Below are positions 18,346-28,251 of a stretch of DNA of 64,000 nt, in pieces. This stretch comes from Blastococcus saxobsidens DD2 (lineage in GTDB: Bacteria; Actinomycetota; Actinomycetes; Mycobacteriales; Geodermatophilaceae), in contig NC_016943.1 in assembly GCF_000284015.1 (NCBI RefSeq), positions 1,467,541 through 1,531,540 of the forward strand. Reading direction: 5' to 3'. Every line of letters begins with the position of its first letter. The first letter of the stretch is position 1. A program made the translations under genes and the position numbers. The notes beneath the pieces are model-generated. The model saw nothing but the letters and a program-made list of their open reading frames with translations. It was not told the DNA's origin and made no database searches.

Positions 18346-20268
18346 ATGACTGGTGAGACCCTGTACCCCCGCCTCGAACCGCTGCTGGCCCAGATCCAGA
18401 AGCCCATCCAGTACGTCGGCGGTGAACTCAACGCCCAGGTGAAGCCGTGGGAGTCCGCAGCCGTTCACTGGGCGCTGATGTATCCGGACGCCTACGAGGT
18501 GGGGCTGCCCAACCAGGGCCTCATGATCCTCTACGAGGTGCTCAACGAGCGCCCCGATGCGCTGGCCGAGCGCACCTACGCCGTCTGGCCCGACCTCGCC
18601 GCGCTCATGCGCGAGCACGGCGTTCCGCAGTTCACCGTCGACGGGCACCGCGCGGTGCGCGACTTCGACCTGCTCGGCGTCAGCTTCGCGACCGAGCTCG
18701 GCTACACCAACCTGCTCGAGGCCCTCGACCTCGCCGGCGTGCCGATCCACGCCGTCGACCGGGACGAGACCCACCCGGTCGTCGTCGCCGGGGGGCACGC
18801 CGCGTTCAACCCCGAGCCGGTCAGCGACTTCGTCGACTGCGCCGTCCTCGGTGACGGCGAGCAGGCCGTCGGCGACATCACCGACGTCGTCGCCGCGTGG
18901 AAGGCGCAGGGGCGCCCCGGCGGCCGCGAGGAGCTGCTGGCCCGCCTGGCCCGCGTGGACGGCGTCTACGTGCCGCGCTTCTACGCCTTCACCTACGGTG
19001 CCGACGGCACCATCGCCGCGGTCACCCGCACCCGCGACGACGTGCCCGCCAAGGTGGGCAAGCGCACCGTCATGGACCTCGACGAGTGGCCCTACCCGAA
19101 GACCCCGCTGGTACCGCTCGCCGAGAGCGTGCACGAGCGGATGAGCGTGGAGATCTTCCGCGGCTGCACCCGCGGCTGCCGCTTCTGCCAGGCCGGGATG
19201 ATCACTCGTCCCGTACGCGAGCGGACCATCACCGGCATCGGCTCCATGGTGGAGCAGGGGCTGAAGTCCACCGGGTACGAGGAGGTCGGGCTGCTGTCGC
19301 TGTCCAGCGCCGACCACTCCGAGATCGGCCAGGTGGCCAAGGAGCTCGCCGACCGCTACGAGGGCACCAACACCAGCCTCAGCCTGCCCAGCACCCGGGT
19401 GGACGCCTTCAACGTCACGCTGGCCAACGAGCTGTCCCGCAACGGACGGCGCAGCGGCCTGACCTTCGCCCCCGAGGGCGGCAGCGAGCGGATCCGCCGG
19501 GTGATCAACAAGACGGTGTCCAAGGAGGACCTCGTCCGCACGGTGACCACCGCCTACGCCAACGGCTGGACGCAGGTGAAGCTCTACTTCATGTGCGGTC
19601 TGCCCACCGAGACCGACGAGGACGTGCTGGAGATCGCCGACCTCGCGGTCGAGGTGATCCGCGCCGGCCGCGAGGCCAGCGGCCGCAAGGACATCCGCTG
19701 CACCGTCTCCATCGGTGGCTTCGTGCCCAAGCCGCACACCCCGTTCCAGTGGGCGAGCCAGGCCAGCGCCGAGACCATCGACTCCCGGCTCCGGCTCCTG
19801 CGCCAGGCGATCAACAGCGATCGCCGCATCGGCCGCTCCATCGGGCTGCGGTACCACGACGGCAAGCCGGGCGTCATCGAAGGCCTGCTCTCCCGCGGCG
19901 ACCGCCGGGTCGGCCGGGTCATCGAGCGCGTCTGGCGCGACGGCGGCAGGTTCGACGGCTGGAGCGAGCACTTCTCCTACGACCGGTGGATGCAGGCCGC
20001 GGCCGACGAGCTGGCGCCGTTCGGCGTCGACGTCGGCTGGTTCACCACCCGGGAGCGCACCGAGCACGAGATCCTGCCCTGGGACCACCTGGACTCGGGG
20101 CTGGACAAGGAGTGGCTCTGGGAGGACTGGCAGGAGGCCCTCTCCGAGGAGGAGGTCGCCGACTGCCGGTGGACCCCCTGCTACGACTGCGGTGTCTGCC
20201 CCACCATGGGCACCGAGATCCAGATCGGGCCCACCGGCCGCAGCCTGCTCCCGCTCACCGTCGTCTGA
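18346..20268 (+). CDS. TIGR03960 family B12-binding radical SAM protein
   Basis: A 640-residue protein with an N-terminal cobalamin-binding-like domain (about 30-190, including GVSFATELGYTNLLEALDLA and VVAGGHAAFNPEP). The radical SAM domain has the 4Fe-4S ligands C274, C278 and C281 in RGCTRGCRFCQAG. The C-terminal cysteine cluster CYDCGVCP may hold a second cluster. The family is conserved next to TIGR03936 and RNase E/G in actinobacteria and many other bacteria, and its reaction is not established. The next gene starts within its stop (ATGA-type overlap), so the two are expected to act together. Confidence 0.9.
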   Translation: MTGETLYPRLEPLLAQIQKPIQYVGGELNAQVKPWESAAVHWALMYPDAYEVGLPNQGLMILYEVLNERPDALAERTYAVWPDLAALMREHGVPQFTVDGHRAVRDFDLLGVSFATELGYTNLLEALDLAGVPIHAVDRDETHPVVVAGGHAAFNPEPVSDFVDCAVLGDGEQAVGDITDVVAAWKAQGRPGGREELLARLARVDGVYVPRFYAFTYGADGTIAAVTRTRDDVPAKVGKRTVMDLDEWPYPKTPLVPLAESVHERMSVEIFRGCTRGCRFCQAGMITRPVRERTITGIGSMVEQGLKSTGYEEVGLLSLSSADHSEIGQVAKELADRYEGTNTSLSLPSTRVDAFNVTLANELSRNGRRSGLTFAPEGGSERIRRVINKTVSKEDLVRTVTTAYANGWTQVKLYFMCGLPTETDEDVLEIADLAVEVIRAGREASGRKDIRCTVSIGGFVPKPHTPFQWASQASAETIDSRLRLLRQAINSDRRIGRSIGLRYHDGKPGVIEGLLSRGDRRVGRVIERVWRDGGRFDGWSEHFSYDRWMQAAADELAPFGVDVGWFTTRERTEHEILPWDHLDSGLDKEWLWEDWQEALSEEEVADCRWTPCYDCGVCPTMGTEIQIGPTGRSLLPLTVV

Positions 20269-21035
20269 TGGCCCGCCAGCCCTCGGGCCCGCCCCCGCCG
20301 CCGACCGTGCAGAAGCTGCGCATCCGCTACGCCAAGCGGGGGCGGCTGCGCTTCGCCTCGCACCGCGACCTCGCCCGGGCGCTGGAGCGCGCGCTGCGGC
20401 GGGCGCAGGTGCCGATGGCGTTCTCGGCCGGGTTCAGCCCGCACCCGAAGATCTCCTACATCGGTGCCGCGCCGACCGGGTCGGCCAGCGAGGCGGAATA
20501 CCTGGAGATCGGGGTCGCGATCCGCTGCGAGCCCGAGGCGGTGCGGGTCGCGCTGGACGCCGCCCTGCCGCCCGACGTCGCCGTCCTCGCGGTCGTGGAG
20601 GCGCAGGAGGGGACCGGTTCCCTGGCCGACCGCATCGACACCTCCGTCTGGCGCGTCGAGCTGCCAGGGGTGTCCCTCGCAGAGCTCGCGCCGGCGGTGG
20701 AGAAGTTCCTCGCCAGCGACGTGGTGACCGTAGCCAAGCGGACCAAGAACGGGCTCAAGGACATCGATGCCCGCCCCGCCGTCGCCAGCGCGTCGGCGAT
20801 CGAGGGGGCAGGTTGTGCCATACTGCACATGGTCGTCCGGCAGGTGACGCCCGCTGTACGACCCGATGACGTGTTGGCCGCCCTGGCTGCCGTCGCCGAC
20901 CTGCGCCCGCCGTTGCCCCCACGGGCCGTGCGTGAGGCGCAGGGCCGGCTCGACGACAGCGGGACCGTGGCCGATCCGCTCGGTCCTGACCGTGCGGCGC
21001 GCACCCGCTGCCAGGGGGAGCATGCGACGGTCTGA
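20268..21035 (+). CDS. TIGR03936 family radical-SAM-associated protein (DUF2344)
   Basis: A 255-residue protein opening, after a short Pro-rich leader, with RIRYAKRGRLRFASHRDLAR and FSAGFSPHPKISYI, the hallmark of DUF2344. This domain is fused to the upstream radical SAM protein in some bacteria, so it likely forms a complex with it. It lacks its own iron-sulfur motif. The last ~30 residues are unconserved. The ATG overlaps the previous stop. Its downstream neighbour, RNase E/G, has suggested an RNA-related role for the pair, but this is unproven. Confidence 0.87.
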   Translation: MARQPSGPPPPPTVQKLRIRYAKRGRLRFASHRDLARALERALRRAQVPMAFSAGFSPHPKISYIGAAPTGSASEAEYLEIGVAIRCEPEAVRVALDAALPPDVAVLAVVEAQEGTGSLADRIDTSVWRVELPGVSLAELAPAVEKFLASDVVTVAKRTKNGLKDIDARPAVASASAIEGAGCAILHMVVRQVTPAVRPDDVLAALAAVADLRPPLPPRAVREAQGRLDDSGTVADPLGPDRAARTRCQGEHATV

Positions 21036-21358
21036 CCGGCGGAGGCCCCGGGGGCTGCGCGCCGTCGAGCGGCACGGCTGCCAGACGTGACGCGACCGAT
21101 CCGGGCCACCCGGTCCCGGACGCCCAGACCACCGCAGGACTCAGCACCACCGCACCCGGCGTCACCGGAGGCGCGCACCACCGCATTCCGGCTCCCCGCC
21201 GCGGCAACCGTCGCGCGGGAGCCGCCCACAGACTTCGCAGGGCGAGCCCGTCCGCCGTACCCCGAGCGGCGGCTCGCCCCGCCCAACCCGTGCTCCTGCG
21301 CGGCCGCCAGTCGAACCGATCGGCGCCCGGGAGCACCACACAGGAGGCGAGAGCCCTC
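21036..21358 (+). other. 323-base gap before rne, probable long 5' leader
   Basis: No gene is supported here; the open frames are Arg/Pro/Ser-rich shadows. The only clear element is the ribosome site AGGAGGCGAG (21342-21351). Long autoregulatory leaders are known for RNase E genes, but no specific structure was recognised. Confidence 0.4.
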
Positions 21359-24300
21359 GTGGCTGACACCGACCACACCCCGACGCACGACGAGACCCAG
21401 GGCGACGACGTCCCCGCGGGCACACCGCAGGCCGCCGAGAACGAGGCCGGCGGCATCCCGGCGCTCCCCGAGGACGGAGCACCGGCCGAGGAGGAGCCGG
21501 ACGCCGCGGCGGAGGCCGGCACCCCGCCCGGATCGCCCGCCGAGCCGGAGTCGCCCGCCGAGCCGGCCGCGGACGTCGAGTCCGACGAGCCGGAGCACGA
21601 CTCGGTGCGGTCCCCGTTCGGGGCGCAGTTCAGCTCGCCGGAACCGACCGCCGTCGTCGCCCGTCCCCGCCGCCGGGCCACCCGCCCGGCGGGCGCGGCC
21701 GCCCCGGACTCGGTCGAGGCGGTCGCCCCCGCACCCGCGGCGCCGGCCCCGGCCTTCATCAGCTTCATGGCCCCGCCCGCCGACGTGCCGCCGGCCCCGC
21801 GCCGGCGCAGTCGCCGGCCGGCGGAGTCACCCGATCCCGACACGCTCGACGAGTCGGCCGAGACCCCCGGCAGCGCCGGCGACGACGCTGTCGAGGAGGC
21901 GCCTTCCCGCTCGCGCCGGAACCGCTCGCGCCGCCGTCCGGCCGAGGACCAGCAGGAGCCCGCCGAGGCGACCGTCGTCGAGGACGAGGACGCCGAGGAG
22001 CGCGACGCCTCGGACGAGTCCGGCGAGGACTCCGACGAGGGCGGCTCGTCGGCCAGCCGGCGGCGGCGTCGTGGCCGTCGCGGGCGCGGCCGTGGGCGCA
22101 GCGGCGAGGACTCCTCGGACTCCGACGACGACAACGGGAACGAGCGCCCCGGCGCCGACGAGGACACCGACACCGACGAGGACACCGACACCTCCGACGG
22201 CGCCACGGACACCGAGGACGACGGCGACGACGAGGGATCGACCGGCGCCGGCACCCGCCGCCGCCGGCGCCGTCGCCGGCGCAGCAGCGGCTCGGGCGCC
22301 GAGGACTCCGCCGACGAGAGCGACGACGACCGCCCGGAGCGGGCCGGTCGCAACGGCCGGAGCACCAGCGACGACGACGTCCGCGGGATCGCCGGCTCCA
22401 CGCGGCTCGAGGCCAAGCGTCAGCGCCGCCGGGACGGCCGGGACACCGGGCGTCGGCGCACGCCGATCCTGACCGAGTCGGAGTTCCTCGCCCGCCGCGA
22501 GGCGGTGGACCGGAAGATGGTCATCCGCCAGCGCGGCGAGCGCACCCAGATCGCCGTCCTCGAGGACGACGTCCTGGTCGAGCACTACGTCACCCAGGCG
22601 ACGGCGACGTCGTTCGCCGGGAACGTCTACCTCGGCCGCGTGCAGAACGTGCTCCCCAGCATGGAGGCGGCCTTCGTCGACATCGGCAAGGGGCGCAACG
22701 CCGTCGTCTACGCCGGTGAGGTCAACTGGGACGCCGCGGGTCTGTCGGGCAAGCAGCGCTCCATCGAACAGGCGTTCAAGTCCGGCGACAAGATCCTGGT
22801 GCAGGTCACCAAGGACCCGATCGGGCACAAGGGCGCCCGGCTGACCCAGCAGGTCAACCTGCCGGGCCGGTTCCTGGTCTACGTGCCCGGTGGCTCGATG
22901 ACCGGCATCAGCCGCAAGCTGCCCGACACCGAGCGGCAGCGGCTCAAGGACATCCTCAAGCGCATCGTGCCCGAGGACGCCGGCGTGATCATCCGGACCG
23001 CCGCGGAGGGCGCCTCCGAGGAGGAGCTCACCCGCGACGTCAACCGGCTGACCGCGCAGTGGGAGGTCATCCAGAAGAAGGCGGAGTCGACGTCCAACGC
23101 CCCGGCGCTGCTCTACGGCGAGCCCGACCTCGCCATCCGGGTCATCCGGGACGTCTTCAACGAGGACTTCAAGGAGCTGGTGGTCCAGGGCGACGACGCC
23201 TGGGACACCGTCGAGGCCTACGTCGCGCACGTCTCCCCGGAGCTGACCGAGCGGCTCACCCGCTACACCGGGGAGGGCGACGTCTTCCGCGACCTGCGGG
23301 TGGACGAGCAGCTGACCAAGGCGCTCGACCGCAAGGTGTGGCTGCCCTCGGGTGGATCGCTGGTGATCGACCGCACCGAGGCGATGACCGTCGTCGACGT
23401 GAACACCGGCAAGTTCACCGGCTCCGGGGGCAACCTCGAGCAGACCGTCACGCGCAACAACATGGAGGCGGCCGAGGAGATCGTCCGCCAGCTCCGGCTG
23501 CGCGACATCGGCGGCATCATCGTCATCGACTTCATCGACATGGTGCTGGAGAGCAACCGGGACCTCGTCCTGCGCCGGCTCACCGAGTGCCTGGGCCGCG
23601 ACCGCACCAAGCACCAGGTCGCGGAGGTCACCTCGCTCGGCCTGGTGCAGATGACCCGCAAGCGGGTCGGCCAGGGCCTGCTGGAGGTCTTCTCCGAGTC
23701 CTGCGAGCACTGCCGTGGCCGCGGGATCCTCGTGCACCTCGACCCGGTGGACGAGAAGCGCCGCGGCGGCGGCGGTGGCGGCGGCAAGGACTCCGGGGCC
23801 AAGGACTCCGGCGGCAGGGACTCCGTGGCCAAGGACTCCGGCGGCAGGGACTCCGGGGCCAAGGACTCCGGGGCCAAGGACTCCGGCGGCAAGGACTCCG
23901 GCCGCAACCGCGGCGACGGCAGCAAGGACACGTCCGACAAGGAGACCGCCGAGGACGGGGCCGAGGCCGGTTCGGCCGAGACCCCGACCGGTGACGGCGA
24001 GGCCTCCGAGAGCGGCCGCGGCGGCCGTCGCAACCGGGGCCGCCGGAACCGCGGCCAGTCGGGCGAGGAGCGCGCGGCCGAGGACGCCGCCGTGCTCGCG
24101 GGCGCGGCTGATCCCGGGGACGAGGCCGGCACCGGCGGACCCGCCACCGAGGAGGCGGCGCCCGCGACCCAGCAACCGGCCGACAACGAGATCCACGGGG
24201 AGCCGGTCGTGCCGCCCGTGCGCCGTCGCAGCGGGTCGGTCGCGACGGTCGAGCCGCTGCCCGAGACCGTGCCGGCGCCGCCGGCGCCGGCGAAGACCCA

Positions 24301-24559
24301 GGCCGAGGACGTGCTGCCGGCCGGCGAGGTCGGTGCCGTCGAGGTACCGGAGCAGAACCAGGTCCCGATTACCCCGGCGACCACGACTGCCGACGTCCTC
24401 CCCGGCGCGGTGGCTCACACGGCCGACGCCGACGCCGGTGCCGAGTCCGACGGTCCGCGCGCCCAGGACGGCTTCACGGCCGACGGCGAGCCGCCGGCCG
24501 CGACCACCCGGCCGCGCCGTCGCCGGGCCGCCAGCCGCCCGGCAGGTCCGCCCGCGTAA
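21359..24559 (+). CDS. rne: ribonuclease E/G family endoribonuclease
   Basis: A 1066-residue RNase E/G that cuts single-stranded RNA in mRNA decay and rRNA/tRNA processing. The conserved core is about residues 370-815. It contains the S1 domain (ERTQIAVLEDDVLVEHYV, then GNVYLGRVQNVLPSMEAAFV), the catalytic DNase-I-like domain (MTVVDVNTGKFTG and GGIIVIDFIDM, with the Mg-binding aspartates) and the Zn-link CEHCRGRG. Long disordered arms flank the core, as in other actinobacterial RNase E: an acidic/Arg-rich N-terminal arm of ~370 residues and a C-terminal arm with basic RRNRGRRNRG patches for RNA or partner binding. The GTG at 21359 follows AGGAGGCGAG. Confidence 0.92.
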   Translation: MADTDHTPTHDETQGDDVPAGTPQAAENEAGGIPALPEDGAPAEEEPDAAAEAGTPPGSPAEPESPAEPAADVESDEPEHDSVRSPFGAQFSSPEPTAVVARPRRRATRPAGAAAPDSVEAVAPAPAAPAPAFISFMAPPADVPPAPRRRSRRPAESPDPDTLDESAETPGSAGDDAVEEAPSRSRRNRSRRRPAEDQQEPAEATVVEDEDAEERDASDESGEDSDEGGSSASRRRRRGRRGRGRGRSGEDSSDSDDDNGNERPGADEDTDTDEDTDTSDGATDTEDDGDDEGSTGAGTRRRRRRRRRSSGSGAEDSADESDDDRPERAGRNGRSTSDDDVRGIAGSTRLEAKRQRRRDGRDTGRRRTPILTESEFLARREAVDRKMVIRQRGERTQIAVLEDDVLVEHYVTQATATSFAGNVYLGRVQNVLPSMEAAFVDIGKGRNAVVYAGEVNWDAAGLSGKQRSIEQAFKSGDKILVQVTKDPIGHKGARLTQQVNLPGRFLVYVPGGSMTGISRKLPDTERQRLKDILKRIVPEDAGVIIRTAAEGASEEELTRDVNRLTAQWEVIQKKAESTSNAPALLYGEPDLAIRVIRDVFNEDFKELVVQGDDAWDTVEAYVAHVSPELTERLTRYTGEGDVFRDLRVDEQLTKALDRKVWLPSGGSLVIDRTEAMTVVDVNTGKFTGSGGNLEQTVTRNNMEAAEEIVRQLRLRDIGGIIVIDFIDMVLESNRDLVLRRLTECLGRDRTKHQVAEVTSLGLVQMTRKRVGQGLLEVFSESCEHCRGRGILVHLDPVDEKRRGGGGGGGKDSGAKDSGGRDSVAKDSGGRDSGAKDSGAKDSGGKDSGRNRGDGSKDTSDKETAEDGAEAGSAETPTGDGEASESGRGGRRNRGRRNRGQSGEERAAEDAAVLAGAADPGDEAGTGGPATEEAAPATQQPADNEIHGEPVVPPVRRRSGSVATVEPLPETVPAPPAPAKTQAEDVLPAGEVGAVEVPEQNQVPITPATTTADVLPGAVAHTADADAGAESDGPRAQDGFTADGEPPAATTRPRRRRAASRPAGPPA
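23786..23905 (+). repeat. eight tandem 15-bp repeats inside rne
   Basis: Eight in-frame units encode K/R-D-S-G/V-A/G/R pentapeptides (KDSGA, KDSGG, RDSVA and so on) directly after the poly-Gly stretch that ends the catalytic core. The unit length is a multiple of three, so copy-number change would only lengthen or shorten the disordered linker. Confidence 0.9.
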
Positions 24560-24619
24560 CCCGCGGACGGGTCAGCAGGGCCACAGCCGGGGCGTGTCGA
24601 CCGGCCGGGACGGCTCGGG

Positions 24620-24767
24620 TACGCTGGACGGGTTGCTGCGCCACCGCGCGGGCGCCTCCGGGCGCCGCCGGGCAGGTGTGCGCAACCCGTCCAAGCACCC
24701 GGCGCCCGTTCCGGTCGTGCGCGCCGGACACAGAGCTTGACGTGAAGAAGCGAACGAGGAGTCAGTG
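24620..24767 (+). promoter_or_regulatory. promoter and structured leader of rplU-rpmA
   Basis: TACGCT (24620-24625) is a good -10 element. The predicted leader is about 135 bases long and begins with a 9-bp stem, ACGGGTTGC (24628-24636) with GCAACCCGT (24682-24690), enclosing a GC-rich inner region. A structured leader ahead of rplU would suit ribosomal-protein feedback; no known Rfam leader was recognised with confidence. Confidence 0.45.
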
Positions 24768-25079
24768 GTGTACGCAGTGGTGAAGGCCGGTGGCAGCCAG
24801 CACAAGGTGGCCGTGGGCGACACGTTCACGATCAACCGCCTGCAGGGCGCGGCGGGCGACACCGTCGCCCTCCCGGCCATCCTGCTGGTCGACGGGGACA
24901 CCGTCACCAGCGATGCGGCGACCCTGGCCACGGTGACCGTGACCGGCGAGATCGTCGAGCACGGCAAGGGCCCGAAGATCCACATCCACAAGTTCAAGAA
25001 CAAGACCGGCTACCACAAGCGGCAGGGGCACCGTCAGCCCCTGACCAGCGTCGTGGTCCGCGACATCTCGAAGGGCTGA
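24768..25079 (+). CDS. rplU: 50S ribosomal protein L21
   Basis: A 103-residue protein of the large subunit that contacts 23S rRNA. The N-terminus [18 protein letters not shown] and the C-terminal signature [18 protein letters not shown] are typical. Two adjacent GTG codons (24765, 24768) could start it. The second is chosen because AGGAG (24757-24761) is then 6 bases away and the product begins MYAVVK as in homologues. rpmA follows after 7 bases. Confidence 0.96.
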   Translation: MYAVVKAGGSQHKVAVGDTFTINRLQGAAGDTVALPAILLVDGDTVTSDAATLATVTVTGEIVEHGKGPKIHIHKFKNKTGYHKRQGHRQPLTSVVVRDISKG

Positions 25080-25086
25080 CGCCGAC

Positions 25087-25344
25087 ATGGCACACAAGAA
25101 GGGCGCCTCGTCGTCCCGCAACGGTCGTGACTCGAACGCCCAGCGCCTCGGCGTGAAGCGTTTCGGTGGGCAGGTCGTCAAGGCCGGCGAGATCATCGTC
25201 CGCCAGCGCGGCACCCACTTCCACCCGGGCCTCGGCGTCGGCCGCGGCGGCGACGACACGCTGTTCGCGCTCGCGCCCGGCTCGGTCACCTTCGGCACCC
25301 GGCGGGGACGCAAGACCGTCTCCATCACCGCGGTCGAGGCCTGA
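25087..25344 (+). CDS. rpmA: 50S ribosomal protein L27
   Basis: An 85-residue protein whose N-terminus [20 protein letters not shown] reaches into the peptidyl-transferase centre. It starts directly with the mature sequence, without the cleaved leader seen in Firmicutes. It is co-transcribed with rplU, and a strong hairpin terminator follows. Confidence 0.97.
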   Translation: MAHKKGASSSRNGRDSNAQRLGVKRFGGQVVKAGEIIVRQRGTHFHPGLGVGRGGDDTLFALAPGSVTFGTRRGRKTVSITAVEA

Positions 25345-25390
25345 ACAACACCTCCTGCTCCTGCAGGGGGTGCGAACATTCGCTTCGCGA

Positions 25391-25421
25391 CGAGCGCACG
25401 GGCCACCGGCCCGTGCGCTCG
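25391..25421 (+). terminator. terminator after rplU-rpmA
   Basis: CGAGCGCACGGGCC (25391-25404) and GGCCCGTGCGCTCG (25408-25421) form a perfect 14-bp stem with a three-base loop, 46 bases after the rpmA stop. Confidence 0.85.
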
Positions 25422-25474
25422 TGGCGCTTGACAGGTAGCTAGGAGGCGGCGCGGACCTCGTCCGCTCGGAACAC

Positions 25475-27088
25475 ATGGCCGCTTTCGTCGACCGCGTCAC
25501 CATCCACGTCTCCGCCGGTAACGGCGGGCACGGCGTGTCCTCGGTGCACCGCGAGAAGTTCAAGCCGCTCGGCGGCCCCGACGGGGGCAACGGAGGGGAC
25601 GGCGGCAACGTCATCCTCGAGGTCGACCCCAGCGCGCACACCCTCCTCGACTTCCACCACCGCCCGCACCAGAAGGCGGCCAACGGCCGCCCCGGCGCCG
25701 GCAGCAACCGGCACGGCGCCCGGGGCGAGGACCGCGTGCTGCGGGTGCCCGAGGGCACCGTGGTCAGCACCCCCGACGGCCGCGTGATCGCCGACCTCGT
25801 CGGCGCCGGCACCCGCGTCGTGCTGGCGCACGGCGGCAAGGGCGGGCTCGGCAACGCCGCACTCGCCAACCCCCGGCGGAAGGCGCCCGGCTTCGCGCTC
25901 CTCGGCGAGCCCGGTGAGGCGTTCGACGCGGTGCTGGAGCTCAAGAGCATCGCCGACGTCGGCCTGGTCGGGTACCCGTCGGCCGGCAAGTCCTCGCTGA
26001 TCGCCGCCATGTCCTCGGCCCGGCCGAAGATCGCCGACTACCCGTTCACCACGCTGGTGCCCAACCTCGGCGTGATCCGCTCCGGCGACACCGTCTACAC
26101 GATGGCCGACGTCCCCGGGCTGATCCCCGGCGCCTCCTCCGGCAAGGGGCTGGGCCTGCAGTTCCTCCGCCACGTCGAGCGCTGCGCCGTCCTCGTGCAC
26201 GTCGTCGACATGGCCACGATCGAGCCCGGCCGGGACCCCGAGAGCGACATCGAGGCGCTGGAGCACGAGCTCGCCGAGTATTCAGGAGCCGTGGCCTCAG
26301 GGGCGGCGGCCGGCGGCGACGAGCTCGACCTCGTCGGACGGCTCCGGATCGCGGTGCTCAACAAGATCGACGTCCCGGACGGCCGGGAGCTGGTCGACCT
26401 CGTGCGGGCCTCGCTCGAGGAGCGCGGCCTGCAGGTCTTCGCCGTCAGCGCCGCGACCGGCGAGGGGCTGGCCGCGTTCGGCTACGCGCTCGCCGCGGCG
26501 GTCGAGGAGCACCGGGCCGCGCTCCCGGCGCCCGAGCCGGTGCGGATCACCCTCACCCCGCGCGCCGTCGACGACACCGGCTTCACCGTCGAGCGGGATC
26601 CCCACGGGGCGGGCGGGGAGGACGGCGCAGCGTTCGTCGTCCGCGGCGCGAAGCCCGAGCGGTGGGTCCGGCAGACCGACTTCACCAACGACGAGGCCGT
26701 CGGCTACCTGGCCGACCGGCTCAACCGGCTCGGCGTCGAGGAGAAGCTGGCCGAGGCCGGCGCCCGCGAGGGTGACGCGGTCACCATCGGCGACGTCACC
26801 TTCGACTGGGCCCCGACGCTGCCGGCCGGCACGCTCACCGCCGAGGAGTCCGCCGGGCTCGGCGGTCGCGGCACCGACAACCGGCTGGAGACCACCGAGC
26901 GGATCGGCGCCGTCGAGCGGCTCGCCGCCAAGCGCGCCCGCCGGGTGCCGTTCGAGGTCACCGAGGGCGGCTGGACCGACGAGGACCTCGCCGGCCTCGA
27001 CGACGACGCGGACGACGACGTGGACGGACCGGCCGACGGCCTTTCCGGGGAGGACGTCGACGACGACGATCGGGCGGGCCGACGGTGA
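25475..27088 (+). CDS. obgE: Obg family GTPase (50S assembly, stress control)
   Basis: A 537-residue ribosome-associated GTPase. The glycine-rich Obg domain covers ~1-160 ([30 protein letters not shown]). The G domain has G1 [10 protein letters not shown] (~168), G3 DVPGL and G4 LNKIDVP. An OCT domain is present (~350-430), and the acidic C-terminal tail is actinobacterial. The ATG at 25475 follows AGGAGGCGG only at a long distance. The gene lies in the usual rplU-rpmA-obgE-proB order, but a terminator precedes it. proB overlaps its stop (GTGA). Confidence 0.95.
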   Translation: MAAFVDRVTIHVSAGNGGHGVSSVHREKFKPLGGPDGGNGGDGGNVILEVDPSAHTLLDFHHRPHQKAANGRPGAGSNRHGARGEDRVLRVPEGTVVSTPDGRVIADLVGAGTRVVLAHGGKGGLGNAALANPRRKAPGFALLGEPGEAFDAVLELKSIADVGLVGYPSAGKSSLIAAMSSARPKIADYPFTTLVPNLGVIRSGDTVYTMADVPGLIPGASSGKGLGLQFLRHVERCAVLVHVVDMATIEPGRDPESDIEALEHELAEYSGAVASGAAAGGDELDLVGRLRIAVLNKIDVPDGRELVDLVRASLEERGLQVFAVSAATGEGLAAFGYALAAAVEEHRAALPAPEPVRITLTPRAVDDTGFTVERDPHGAGGEDGAAFVVRGAKPERWVRQTDFTNDEAVGYLADRLNRLGVEEKLAEAGAREGDAVTIGDVTFDWAPTLPAGTLTAEESAGLGGRGTDNRLETTERIGAVERLAAKRARRVPFEVTEGGWTDEDLAGLDDDADDDVDGPADGLSGEDVDDDDRAGRR

Positions 27089-28221
27089 CCGGTGCGCCCG
27101 CCACCACCGCCGCCCGCCCGGAGATCGCCGGTGCCGGGCGGGTCGTGGTCAAGGTCGGCTCCTCGTCGCTGACCACCCTGCCCGGCGGTCTGGACGTCGA
27201 GCGGCTGACGGCGCTGGTGGACGTGCTCGCCGCGGTGCGGGCGTCCGGCCGGGAGGTCGTGCTGGTGTCCTCCGGCGCGATCGCCGCCGGACTGGCCCCG
27301 CTGGGCATCGACGGGCGCCCGCGTGACCTGGCCACCGCGCAGGCGGCGGCCAGCGTGGGTCAGCTGCGGCTGGTCCAGACCTACGCCGACGCCTTCGCCC
27401 GGCACGGGATCACCGTCGGGCAGGTGCTGCTCACCGCCGACGACCTGACCCGTCGCAGCCACTACCGCAACGCCCACCGGACGGTCGAGCGGCTGCTGTC
27501 GCTGGGCGTGCTGCCGATCGTCAACGAGAACGACACGGTGGCCACCGAGGAGATCCGGTTCGGTGACAACGACCGGCTGGCCGCGCTGGTGGCGCACGTC
27601 GCCCAGGCCGGAGCGCTGGTGCTGCTCTCCGACGTCGACGGGGTCTACGACGGCGACCCGCGCACCGGCCCCGCCCAGCTGGTCGACACGGTGCGCGAGC
27701 CCGGCGACCTCGCGGCGGTCAGCCTGGGCTCGGCCAGCCGCAACGGCGTGGGCACCGGGGGCATGGCCACCAAGGTCGAGGCCGCCTTCATCGCCGCGCA
27801 CGCCGGCGTCCCCGTGGTGGTCACCTCGACCCCGCAGGCCGCCGACGCGCTGGCCGGCAACCGGGTGGGCACGTTGTTCGGCGCCATGGGCAGGCGGCCC
27901 AGCGCCCGGCAGTTCTGGCTGCGCTACGCCAGCCGTCCGCGCGGCCGGCTGATCCTCGACGACGGTGCGGTCACCGCCGTGCGGGAGCGGCACGCCTCCC
28001 TGCTGGCTGCCGGCATCACCGGCATCGCGGGGGACTTCCTCGCCGACGACCCGGTCGAGCTGGTCGGGCCCGACGGTGCGGTGGTGGCCCGTGGGCTGGT
28101 CGCCTACGACGCCCGCGAGATGCCGGGCCTCCTCGGCCGCAAGACCGGCGACCTGCCGCCGGAGCACCGCCGCGAGGTGGTGCACCGCGACGAGATGGTG
28201 CTGGTCGGACGCCTGCGCTGA
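27085..28221 (+). CDS. proB: glutamate 5-kinase
   Basis: A 378-residue enzyme that phosphorylates glutamate as the first step of proline synthesis. The amino-acid-kinase domain shows [16 protein letters not shown] (~residue 15), [12 protein letters not shown], the glutamate-binding motif [20 protein letters not shown] and [14 protein letters not shown]-terminal PUA domain begins near residue 285. Its GTG overlaps obgE. The partner proA is not adjacent but lies 3.8 kb downstream at 32048. Confidence 0.95.
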   Translation: MTGAPATTAARPEIAGAGRVVVKVGSSSLTTLPGGLDVERLTALVDVLAAVRASGREVVLVSSGAIAAGLAPLGIDGRPRDLATAQAAASVGQLRLVQTYADAFARHGITVGQVLLTADDLTRRSHYRNAHRTVERLLSLGVLPIVNENDTVATEEIRFGDNDRLAALVAHVAQAGALVLLSDVDGVYDGDPRTGPAQLVDTVREPGDLAAVSLGSASRNGVGTGGMATKVEAAFIAAHAGVPVVVTSTPQAADALAGNRVGTLFGAMGRRPSARQFWLRYASRPRGRLILDDGAVTAVRERHASLLAAGITGIAGDFLADDPVELVGPDGAVVARGLVAYDAREMPGLLGRKTGDLPPEHRREVVHRDEMVLVGRLR

Positions 28222-28251
28222 GCGCTGTGGCCGGGCTGCCAGACTGGCCCG

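Noticed and set aside
21087-22472. 461-codon Pro/Arg/Thr-rich frame overlapping the start of rne
   Set aside because: It is the out-of-frame reading of the low-complexity N-terminal arm of RNase E.
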